Below, piece by piece: positions 19,951 through 32,500 of a stretch of 64,000 bases of DNA. The notes beneath the pieces were generated by a model. It had not been told where the DNA came from, did not search any database, and was given only the letters and a program-made list of their open reading frames with translations. A program made the position numbers and the translations under genes. How positions within the stretch are numbered: position 1 is the first letter of the stretch; every line of letters begins with the position of its first letter. Origin of the DNA: Chaenocephalus aceratus (taxonomy: Eukaryota; Chordata; Actinopteri; Perciformes; Channichthyidae); NCBI GenBank assembly GCA_023974075.1, contig CM043808.1, forward strand, positions 18,876,704-18,940,703, written 5' to 3'.

Positions 19951-22900
19951 ATGTCAAGGCACAGAAATGTTCGAGGTTATAACTACGATGAAGGTAGATA
20001 CCCTCAACTTGGTGTTGTTAACCATTTAGGCGTTACGACAAGGCCTCAAATTCGTTAGCCTGCTAAGCTAACATGTACTGTTGTTGATTGTAGCTTTAGC
20101 GGCTAATACTAGCTACTTTAGCTGGCAAGATAACATTGCAGTCGTGTCACTTCACTTGGCCCCTTTCTCAAGATACATTGCTCTTTAATACTGTTTTCGA
20201 CGTATATCAAGGTTTCGGAGATAGGTTACAACGTTAAAACATGATGTGATGTGCCTATAACTAATCATCTTTATAAAAGTTCACGTTAGCTGACTTTACT
20301 TCGCTAACAGGCTAGCTGTCCAGTGTTTTGAAATAAACGTTACAAGCTTCTGCTACTTTATTGAATATGGTATATTGAAATTACCTGACCGTATTAATTT
20401 ATTAAGCCTAATAATATCTAAAACATACAGTGCAGTTGATAGAGATGATTTACTGTTTGTTATACATTCTGTAAAGTTGCTGACCACGCAGAGTGACAGC
20501 TGTAACAATGACTCATTATCTGTATTGCTGCATTATATATCTATGCTTGTGTAAACTGAGAAAATGGGAAAACATTTTAACCTTAATTATTTTTCCTAGA
20601 CTTTGACGATGATGACGTGTATGGACAGTCTGTGGATGATGACTACTGTATATCACCAGCAACAGGTTAGTATCATTGGAACCAATATTATAGCTCAGCA
20701 AGGATATGTTTCCTAATGGACAAGATTCATCTGTAAGAACATTGATTTGTAAAATAAAATGACAGTTAAAGATAACAGTTATTTTTCAAGTAATGAAAAT
20801 ATCTTTCAATAAAGGATTAGTTTAAATTCTGCAGCATTAACCCGGTATCATAAATATTAGTTTGAAAGTGTCCAATAAGGTATTTGTGTTTTATACAGCA
20901 AATCAGTTCATCTACTCACGTCAAGAGAGGCAAACACCAAGGGAGCAGCCGTTGGAAGAGGAAGAATATGAAGATGACGTACCCATGTCCCCTACCGTCA
21001 GCCTCAACCTAGACCCTCTTGATCAAGGTAATATTATGAATTCCCTGCAACGGTCTGACATATGATGGAGATTTTCTGACCTTTACATTTGTTCTTGAAA
21101 ATGTGCTCATTGAAGACATAATGTGTCTGTTAAAAGTTAACATTTTTTTAATGTATTATTTATTTTCTGGATTGCTAATGAAATGTCTGTCTAATGTGTG
21201 TGTTGTTCTTTATAGCCAAACTGTTTTCCTGTCTGGACCATATGCGGACTGTGTTGGGAGATGCAGTGCAAGACTCAGTCCTGACCCAGGCAGCCATAAG
21301 CTGTGGATTTGACCCACAGAAGGCCTTGGATGCAGTCCTCTCTGAAGATGCTAAGACAGCCCCGGTTAGCAAAAGCACCAATGAGGAGACAGCTTCAGCC
21401 GCAATAGCAAGCCAGGAGAAAGCGCCGCTTCCACAAAGAATCAAGAAAGAGGCCGTTGCTGAGAAAGGTACGCTTGGACCAGATCAAATTATGAAAATGT
21501 TATGAGTCAGGGATTGTGATCAGTGATCTGCTGTGAATTAGAGAATGGTTAATTTTGACATTTGAAATTTGTCTCGACTTATTTCTCAAACAAAGCGCAA
21601 CATCTGATAAAGTTATTATCCACTACGGAAAAAAGATTCATATATTTCTTATGAAATTAATTTGTTTACTTTTTATTTTCTTCTCATGTAGCCACTTAAA
21701 TAACTAGTTCCCCTTTTTTAAGGAATAATAATCAATTACCTCTTTTCATAATGAATACCAACTGTGTCAATAATTTGATCGTTTTGAATAGACATCGCTA
21801 TGCGAAATAAAAACACCCCAAATGTAAGCATTTATCTTGATGTTCATGTGTGCAATGACTAATTTCACTGATGCAACTGTTTAACAAAGTGCCTTCTTCT
21901 GTTTTTCTCCCTCTTATTTCCGGCATGATTCATTTGACTCCTGTTCTGTTGTCCTCCTGTCTCTTCTCTTCGACAACTCTAATTGGCTTTTGTAAGGTAA
22001 GGAGCCCACACAGACATTACATCCAATGCACACAAACCCCAGACTGATTGTCTCAAACAACCGCATGCGCAAGCAAGTGCTTTGCGTGACCTCAGACCGC
22101 AATATAAGGCTGACCCTGTGGTTAGCAGCTCTGTAAATCTAAATGTTATCAATCAAAACGGGGGTTCAGGTATTGCCAGTCTGGCACAACTTATGTCTGA
22201 GCATGAGCAGAAGAGTAAGGCGACAGGGGTAGGTGACGCAGGGCGAGGTTTTGGAATTCCCTCATTAGGTGCTCTCGCCATCGGACATAATTCACCTCCG
22301 TCAATTATGTCCAATCAGAAGGGTCTTTCATTGGGAACACTGGCATCTTTAAACATGACTTCAGCATCTCAAGGCCCAGCTCCATCCCTCCTCTCAGTTT
22401 CCCTCAGTAGTATGTCGCTAATCAACCCCAAGATAACAACTGCAAGCTCTTCTCTGGCGGCTCCTCCTGGGTTTGGGAGTCTAAGTTCTGTCCTCTTGAG
22501 CAATCAGCCCTCAGTGGGAGTTGCGATTGGAGGCAAAGCCAAACAGGCTGATCCTAAGGGAAGCCCATCCTTGGCTGATTTAATCCAGGAATATTCAAAC
22601 CGCAGCCCGACCCTCAGTAACTCCTTTCCTACTCCCCTGAGCTGCGTAACTTCTGCGACGTGTCAGGGGATGGCTGCATCAACACAACTATCCCTGTCTG
22701 GGCTCGCTTCACAGCACCAAAACAAAAATACGCTCATTCAATCGCAGTCGCAGAGCACTAAACAAAAAGCAAACATTCTCCCCTTTCCTAAACAAACCAA
22801 CAATACTCCTGGAGGCCTTGTTGCTGGGACTGTGTCATTGTCTCAGCTAGAACTGCAGCATCAAACCAACAGTTCCTTTGCTTCCCCTCAACCCTTCAGC

Positions 22901-23533
22901 GGTGAATCTCCAGCAAATGCACTGAAACACCCACCTGGCATCTCTGAGCTGCCCTCTTTGACACATTTGGCGACTGAACACAAAGGCAAAACCTCAACCA
23001 CCTCAAATGGGTCACAGTACCCCCTCAGCTCTCTCCTTTCACCAGCAAAACCAGAGTGGGCTGGTGTGTTAGCAGAAAGTACTGCAGAGGGTGGGACCAG
23101 GCATAAGGTCGACCACAAACCATACCACCAAAGCGTCAGGCCACCTAAGATGAAGCATGCTATTGATTTGAGTGCTCTCATGGCCCAGTCGGATGGAGCA
23201 AGCCCTTGTCACTTCGACAGCGACCCCCCTTCACCTTCTTCTCCAAATTCTGTTGCCACAGGACTGGATCCTTCAGTTTTTGCACAACCATCAGTATTTG
23301 CGATCACTTTGTCGATTCCAGGCCGCAGAAAACGGAAGAGGAGGATTAATATATCCAAGGGAGGAATAAGAGTTCAGAGGACAGGGAGTGGTTACCAGGC
23401 CTTCCTGTGTGAATCACAGGACAAATCCGAGGAGCCGCACTCACCACTCTCGCCAATTGTACCATTCGGCTTCGAATCGCCTTCACCTGACGACGTTGTC
23501 CGTGCTAATCATACAAAAGCTTTCACCAGGTAG
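19951..23533 (+). CDS. hbs1l: Hbs1l short isoform, Ski7-like (HBS1LV3 type)
   Basis: Exons 1-4 of hbs1l (19951-19993, 20600-20665, 20899-21027, 21216-21467) end in phase 1. They join in frame to a long exon at 22002-23533, giving a 673-aa protein with no GTPase domain. In mammals the short HBS1L splice form is the functional counterpart of yeast Ski7: it links the cytoplasmic RNA exosome to the SKI helicase complex for 3'-to-5' mRNA decay. The genomic arrangement here is the same: shared N-terminus, unique terminal exon before the GTPase exons, and a separate poly(A) signal at 24503. Use of the exon in this fish is inferred from the open frame and splice phase, not from RNA. Confidence 0.85.
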
Positions 23534-26500
23534 AGGAGAGGAGGAAATGAAAAGCACTTCAGTCTCCAGGTTGGTGCTAAATTGACTCGTACTGGGATGA
23601 GAACTGTTTTTTGGCAGTTCCTCCACCAACGGAACTAAACCCAACGTTTTAACGGTGTCCCACTATTAGTGGTGTGGTTTGAAGAAACGTTTGGGACCAA
23701 CAATACGACGGAACTCGCTGCTGATCACTGCGTCATAGAAACAGTATTACTAAAGAGCCAATGTATTTCTTTTTTTAAAGATTCAAACGAAAAGTCTGAC
23801 TGCTTGAAGAACAACAATAGTCTTTTAAGTCAAGCAGGATAAACTACTCCTTGGCATTTTGTTTCTAAACACCAATAGTATTTTAAAAACTTTTAGATCT
23901 CCTGATTGAATGTATTTACTTTTTTTTACTTTTAAAATTTGAGTCTTATTTTTCTACGCTTATATGGCAGTTGGCTTTTTTATCCATTTTTTTTGTGGAA
24001 AGTAGTTTATTCTTAGCCGTTCTCTTACTGAACGGCCTCTTTTCTAGTTTTGATCTGCATGAACCCTCAAAAGAGAAAAAGAGGTTCATTTAGTTTGCAG
24101 GTGTGCTGCAGCTATTGGAATATGGATCAGTTAACCATTGTTCTGGTTTACTGCTGCATGTGTTTTAGATCATGGGGTAGACATTTTGGTTTGGAGAACA
24201 CCTGGAGATTTTCCCATGGGGTTGCGAGAACAAACACATGCACGTGCATGCACACACAACACCACAGATACACACACAGACAAGTGAACACTTTTAATTT
24301 TTGACATTGAAGCAATACGTTTACTTTAAATGGAAGCAGTGTCATATAAGAGTGCAGTGAATGGAAAATGAATGACTTCACTGCTGAGGTGAAAGAGGTT
24401 TTACCTGCTCTTAGAACAAGCTTTTAATATTACGATGTACAAATGAGTTTATTTTACACTGGGTGTGTCATGAAACTCTGCCAGAGGATTTGTACATTTT
24501 GAAATAAAGATGACTGATTGTACATGCTCTGAAAGCACCTGTCTCTGGGTGTGTCTCTGGTTGTGCTTGGGTTTGCTTCTGTGTGTCTGAGTGTAAATAT
24601 GTATCTTTGTTGTATTGAACCTATTTGACATAACCAGTTAATAGTGCTCCATTCCCTTTTTGGATCTAAAATGAGTTGAGTATTTATGTTTATACAGTGG
24701 TAGGTCTATATTTAAAGATAAACTATTGGCCATACAATATTATGGAGTCGAAACAAGCGCATGCCAATTTTAAAATATAAAAAAAATAATCTGTATCTTG
24801 TATGCATTTTTTTAATGTTGGCCCAGGGTTTCTCGTGGCATGTCTAATTTTTTGTGTGAGTCAAAGGTATTGGTTTGCATGGTGAATCTTGTCCTTTAAG
24901 AAAAGCATGGTTAACACCTACGATTAGACAAGGACCGGTTGTTTTATAATGGGGCTGTACCAAATAGTTGGAAGCCTCATTTGTATTCTCAATCTATATT
25001 CTAATTCCTCTTTTTGCATGATTATTCGTTCTGCGTAATGAACAGGTGACACTTATGTTATTTGTTTTGTGCTATTAGTAGAATGAGATTATATTGGTGA
25101 CTGTGTAGGTTTGTTTCCAATGAGTCCAACCAAATATTTTTGATAACTCCACACCATTTAAAGTTTAAATTTCAACATTATAAAAGAAGATAGCATTTTT
25201 TCATCTAGGAAATATTCTGCTTTAATCCAACACAATGTCTGGCCTACTTGCCGCACACCCCTCTACTAATGGGACAATAACACAAACATAATAGCTCCAA
25301 CAAGAAAGATATTTGATTTACTAAAAAAAGACTGATTTAATTAGATAAATAACTTCATTTAAAGTGGACCTATTATGCTATTTTTGAAACATATATTGTA
25401 GGGCCATACCTATACAAAACATGTCCGTGAAGTTTTTTGCTTAAAATACCAAACAGATCACCCATTGTAGCCATGCCTCTTACTGCTCAAACCCCTCTTT
25501 TGCAGCCCTGTTAGAGAAACGCAGATGTTGGGTCCTTGGCTTGAAAAAAGAAAGAAAAGGAGGCGGAGCTAATGCCTGATCAGAATTCTACCGGAGATAA
25601 TGTTAAATTCTGCTGTGATAATATGCCATCCTGTTCTAAACCACATCAAGGATTATTTCTGAAACAGTATGGAGCTCAAATGCTTTTTCTCTTGCGGGTT
25701 TATCACAAGGTGAGTTCCTTTTTGTATTTCCTGCTTTTTAAACACATGTGCTCTCCAGTACAGGTTAGCTCTGAGTGTTAGCGAGGCTTGCTAATGTAAA
25801 CAAAGACGAGATTACGTCCAAAACACGTCAGGCATTGTTTCTGATGGCAACTTTCTGTGGGGCCGCTGCCGATTTGACGTCATATCGGATCAAATCTGTA
25901 TCCGCTCGTTGTACACCTGTTTTTAAAAGATGTGGGTACGGAGGAAAAGAGAGGGTTTTATTTTCTGACGCTGCGTGAGTTCCCCAACGCACCGGGGACA
26001 CATATTTATGTATAAAAGACATCAAAAAGTGCATTTTGCATGATAGGTCCCCTTTAAATTACGTTTTGTTCGAGGGATCTTTTTAGGATGATGACGTAAT
26101 AAAATATGGCGACAAGCATTCAAAGCTTCATTTAAAAACCTCAAAAGAGGCTTCAAATGTGAACAAGCCCTAGTAGATATTAACAACATGTCTTAACAGC
26201 TGTTATATACACAGTCTTGTTAACCCTCAAAAACTCCCGCCTAATCTTCTGACTGTCGGTACACTTTTGGTCAGTATTGCATTTATGAGACAGGAGGAGA
26301 TGATAAGGGCTGATGTCACTCTTTCATTGCTGTTAAGTTATGTTCTTTGTCTGTCTCATTGTTGTTTTTAATGTGTAAATGCTCTTTGAGTGAAGGTGTA
26401 GATGTGTGTAAACTTTATACAGGTGCTAAAGAGATGAGTGGATTGGACCCTCGGGGTTTCCAAATGTCTCAGTGTGCCTGAGGGAAGTGTTAGATATTAC

Positions 26501-29500
26501 AAAGCAGATGGTGGCAATAATGACAAGTCAAACATTAGACGTCTAACAGGTTTCTGAGTGTATGTGAAGTCCTGGGAGGATTATAATGATTGGAAATAAT
26601 AATGTCTATTAGAGATGTTGTGGTTCAAGTTTCGCGATATGTATCTTCATCTTTCTTAGTTGTGAAAATCTAGAATTGAATAAGTTATTAACAAGTGGGT
26701 TTGTCCAGCAACAGTTTTGTCCTTTTTTCTCTTAAGGCGAGCCAGTGTGGGTTTGAGCAGGAAGCTACACTCTTGGAGAAAATGTCACCCCAAGCACACA
26801 CACCGAGCAACCGATCATCTTACGCTCTGTGTCTCACACACCACCTACGTAGGAAAATCTGATCATGTTAAGACTTTTCACAGCTTTGTCAAAGGCTTTG
26901 ACAGATCAAGTCATTGTGTTTCTTTACAGGCTCTGCACCTCTGCGAGGCGTACATGTTGCACAAACAGTGTGGCTGTGATGTGGTGTCAATACTGGAAAA
27001 TACCATTTAATTCACAACAAGTGGTCAAAGAAAGTGCGTGCATTTGGATTGACATGCCATCGATAGCACCACTTTGTTGTGGTGTGATATATGTACAGGA
27101 GAGAAATGGCATTCTTTAATGTAAAGAAGCAGCTTTCTTATTACAAAGAAATATAAGAGTTGATTTCTGCAAGGCACATACAATCTTAAAGGGCTCTATA
27201 AAGCAGCAATACATTACTTTGATGAAGGCATGCAAAGTCGCTTTACAATCTGGTTCATTTATCATCTACAAGTTGTGGCTGTGCAGCCGGAATAAAAAAA
27301 AGAAGTTCTATCACAGCAAACAATGTATCAATGGAAGTCCAACATTATCGTATTTTAGTCCGTTTTAGATGTTTTTGTGTCCACTTGGGAGCATTGTAGA
27401 TTATAGAATTCACCTTTTTATTGTTTGCAGTTGCCTTTTGAAGTTGGAAGTTAAGCTTGTGCTGACTGAAATGAGTCCCTACAATCACCACTGGCCAATT
27501 ATAATAAATTATAGTGAGGAGAAATTGAGATTATGGAACTTTCTTTTGTTAGATTATCACCTTTGCAGCATTATGGGAATTTGGTAATTTTCACACCTAG
27601 CAAAGGTAAACTTGTTAAACAATTAATAACACATTAACACTGTCATTAATAGCTTGAAACAGAGAACAAGAAAGTCATTTTGGGATTGGGGATAAGTAAA
27701 AGACCAACAAATATTTAACAAATATATTTGACTTTTAGCTTGATTCTGACATATTAAACAGTAGGGGCAAGATGTTCTCCAATGTGCCCTTAAGGATATC
27801 TTGTCTTTATATCAGGGTGGACGATGATGACACGTCTTTCATTAACGTCAGTAATCAACGTCACAGTATAATCACCAATGACTTATAAGATGGTTGATCA
27901 AGTTGTTCCAGTTTTCCAGCTTACAGCTGGCCTTTCTTGAAAGCTAAAGACTTAATGTTTATTATTATATCTTTTTATAAAAAAAAAGCAAAGCAAGCAC
28001 TGGACTATATCAGTAGGTTTTCAGCAGAGATCTGAAGATGAAGGGATGCACCACATACTTTAAATTGGTTGACTTTGTTATTCATTTTGACCTTTACACT
28101 AAGGTTATCGTGCTGTAAGTCAGACATAAATCCTTCACTAGTTCTATTTTGAAATCTGTAAGCCGTGGGTGAGAGTTCTCAGTCATGTTGCTGTGACTGA
28201 AGCTTCAGTCTGCTAAGTAGATGGTAGTGTGCGAGTCATCCTGAAAAGGGGTCATACATTCCTACCCTGAGCGTTTCCCTCTGTTGGCACAGCTCACTTT
28301 TTAAAGACATATTGACCCAGATGAAATGCTCTGATGAGTCAAAACGTGCCCCCCACACTCACTTTTACCCCCCAGGAGATCTATGAAGAGTTGAATTATG
28401 TCTTAAAAAATGTATTGTCTTTTATAGCCTTTAGCGGCCTCAAGTGGTTGGGAGCCTCTATCCAAAACATATTTTCAGATATAATTTTGTTTCTATTGTC
28501 ATGGCCATCAAAGAAGTTCATTACAGGGAAGCTTTGAAAGGTATACCATCTGACTGCATTTATTTTCATCTCTTTTTGGTCTCTTATGCTCACTTTAACA
28601 ACTACCATGCCCTGGGAGCCTGTCAATCACCCACTAACCTGCTCTTGCACTCTTTACATGAGCTATTTTAGTTTTGCTTGCCTACTTGTGTGTGTGTGTC
28701 AGTATTTGGACGGAGGGGAGGTTTTGTATTTGCATATCCTGGGCGGACTCCTCTTATCCGGTGCTCAGTTGGGCCCTCAGGCCAAGGTGTACAAATTACT
28801 CACACACTCTTTAGTCATCGCAAGGGTCCCGTATTCCAGATAAATCCTGGATGGGAGGAAACCAACTGTTTACCTGCCAGTCGTAACAGTGTTAAGAGAT
28901 CCTGCTCCAAGCCTCACAACCTGATTGCGCTGTTTAGCTGTTCTCAGGCCGCCCTCCTTAAAGCTGCCCCTAGGCCAGCCTAAAATAATTGATCAGACTC
29001 GGGTTGTTTGCAGAGGTATTACACTATTTGGACAGATCGGCAGTTCTGGTTGTTAAAAAGTTGTTTATCACTAAAGACCCCGAGGGTGTTCCTGTCAGTT
29101 TCACCCCAGGTTAAAATAAAGAGGTGATTGAATCTTAAAGTAAATGCAACATCCTTCTGCTACTTAATGATTATTTGTTGGGGATGCAGATGCTTCGCTT
29201 ATATGTTTGGGTTTATTTCTAACATGTAAATTAGGTTAGGTGAGTGTTTAATCATCTTATCCTAATGATCTTAAAGTGTGGTGCAGGGCCCTACACCTCG
29301 TAATGGGTTAGCATTTTAGCCCTTTTCAGGTTCCATCGTCAAGTCAGTCGTTTTTCTAATACGTTTTTGGTGCCTGAAATAAGGTCTGTGGTTAAAACAA
29401 GCTTACAATATATTTCTACGACATTAATTGCGGCAGTGAATACCCCACTGGTGAATGTCTGAAGCTTTTACATGTCTAAAAAAAGGCGGTTGCTAACAAG

Positions 29501-32500
29501 TGGTCAAATAGGACCATGGCCATATAATGCATTTGTGAAGTAGTTGATATCATGACGTTAGCTTTTGACTTCTGGCTATTGTCTTTACGCTTTGACTGTT
29601 CGAAAAGTAGAGGTAATATGTGGAGATAATCCTGCTGAAAAAAACGTGTTATCATAAACATGTGAACAGATCTTATTCTATACAATATCCCAAAGTCCAT
29701 TGGACAACATCCATTGACTCTTTGTCTCATGAGCTTTTGCGATGCCAACTTCTGAGTTGGTTTACAAAAATACGTAATCACTGCACCACTCTATTGTGTT
29801 AAATGTGTTCTAATGAGTTCATTTTATGCACAGCTGATTCTCCATAGAAGTGAATTGCAAGCTGTCTGCTGTTAGTTAGCTACAGGTGGTAGAAACCCCA
29901 CTGTAGCGAAGGACATGAAAAGGCTCCAGCTGCAGGAAGAAGCAACATTCCCCAGAGAGAACTTTGACTGACTGCAGGCCATGTAATGACAGCGATTGTG
30001 CAGATTTTAGTGAAGACTTTGGTTTAAACTTTAGGGAGCATTAAAACTGTTCTTTGTAGAAAAACATGTATAAATCGTAATTTTGTCGTGTAACTTTTTT
30101 ATTGAGAATATCTTTAAAGCTTTGCCTTGGTTGTCCCCCTCTCCCATTTAAAGATGCATCACAGCAGCATGTGAATGTCATTGTTCTATACACTATAAAG
30201 ACGTCTCTGGGTGCAGAGAGCTGCCTCAGTTGTGAATCAGCGTTTCAGAATGAAGGGTTTTTTTTCTAACGCAGAGCCAGTCATTTAGAGAAGGATTGGT
30301 TAGAGAAAGTCCATTAATAATTCTGTTGCTTCACATCTAGTTTCCTCTCATTTTCCCTCAGGGTATTTTTTATGATGAAGAAACTGCATGAAGCATACAA
30401 GAGCGAATATAAGAATAGTTAGCTTTATTAAATGCATGCTTAAAACCTGTATAATATAGAACAATATATTTGTAAACCTGAACGAATGAAACTTCTCAGC
30501 AGTATTTTTCGTACTTTTCTTCCTTGATAAACATCCTATGACTGAAATATGGTATCGGTGAGGAGAGTGTGGGTGTTTGCCGTGTTTTAACACTACAAAA
30601 AAATGTAAAGGCAAAGCGACAATTCCTGACAAACAAGCCTTTTCTTACTCGAAGCGTTCACCCCCAGACCTGCACTTGCTGAACTTGCTAAATTGACACC
30701 TCAAGACTCATTCTGGGAAATGCTCTGTCACCCTGCTCTATTTACGTGGAGACGGGAGGCAACGGCCACTTCTGAAATTAACCCTTTCTGAACCAGGACG
30801 TCAGTGCCAAACTCAGGCGCTCAGGCTTGGCTGTGCAGCCCAGTCTAAATGAATCAGTAGCAGCGTGATATGACTGGGACCGGTGGCCATTCGGGACTGC
30901 GATGACAAAGCAATGACCTCAGCACGTCTCCCTGCTGCACAATATGTACATCAGATAAATGGAGGCTCAAGGTGCAACTGATTGTATCATATCCTAAACC
31001 TAAAAATATGTACTCTATGCCAGTAAGGGCAAACAGCTATGCCAAGGGAAGTACTCATAAACTATACATTGCAGTATGTCTGTCTAAATCAACATATATT
31101 ACATTGTATTTTACAGTATGTGACCTTTTCTGAGGCATGCGTTGTTTCAAAAAAATATTGTGGAAAATCCCCATTAGTCATACGTTATTTTGCTGCTATG
31201 GGGATGCATTATCACTTTTATTTATAAATAACTTTATTCCCAGGGCTAGAAAAGCCACAATATTGAGAATCAGGTTGGATACATCCTTAATTTGGTGCTT
31301 TTACACTGACTAAAAGGGTTACAAACAAGAAAAAGGGACTTGTGAAAGTCTGCTTTTACTTTTCTTTTTGTCTTTATACAATAATTGTCTTTACTGAGAC
31401 TCGGATACATTGTTTGGAGACTCTAGCGTGAGAAAGCATTCAGTGTTATCCAGATTATGTGAGATAACATCAACCTGATAGCCAGCCATGTAAACCCTTT
31501 ATCACACCTTGAAGGTCATTTCTATTTGCCTTCTTTGAATCAGAAAATATGTTTCTCATGTCATGGGTACTGGCCACAGTGAGTCATGATTGCCTTTTGT
31601 TTGTGAGCAAGTGTATAGTTGTATTCCTCTCTTCCTTGTAGCTAAAAGCAGAGACGTGTCCCACAATAAACTGGACTCTGAAGTCGTCCCCAAAGTGGCC
31701 CGCATGACCATCTCAGGGAAGAAGCAGACCATGGGCTTCGATGTTCCAAGGTATCTAACACACAGCTGTACAGAACATTCTCATTAAACAATGCAGAGCA
31801 ATTAAGCTGAAAAGGAATGTCTTTTTTTTAAACATTTACTGTAATTTTCGGACTATAAGCCACGCCTTTTTCCCCATTTTTCGACCCTGCGGCTTATATA
31901 ACGGTGCGGCTAATCTATGGATTTTTACAGCTAACGGCCACTAGGGGACCTCCTAAATCTATGGATTTTACAGGTTACAGTCCACCACCTTTAACTCTAT
32001 GGGCTCTATGGCCGGTCCGCGCCCCCCACCTTTAAGCGGCGGGCTCCAGCAGGAAAAGCTGGAGGCCGGAAAAGAGTGAGACAGGTAGCGCGCCAAAGTA
32101 AAAGTGGAACCGAGAGTGGTACGAGAGACAGAACAAGAGCAAGACAGACAGACATTACGAGAGCGAGACAGTTTGTGCAAAGGAAGTTTTCATGCACAAA
32201 CCCTTCGTTCAGTGGGAGGCGTGGATGACTAGCGGCGATAAATCATTCACCAAAACTGGTCGCATGCGAAAAGCAACTTTCGCTCAAGTTTGCGAGTGGA
32301 TCCTGACAGCGTGGAGGAGTGTCAAAACATCCACGATCACCAACAGGTTCCGAAAGGCTGGACTGCTTACATATGGTAATTAAACATTAAAACACCTGCG
32401 GCTTATAGTCCAGTGCGGCTTATATATGTACACATCATTCAATTTAGCTGCTGCGGTTTATATTCAGGTGCGCCTTATAGTCCGAAAATTAGGGTATTGA

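Noticed and set aside
22888..23181. Antisense frame within the Ski7-like exon
   Set aside because: Shadow of a long sense frame with clear motif structure.
32192..32380. Possible small host gene
   Set aside because: It is the C-terminal fragment of a pogo-type transposase inside a TA-flanked element.
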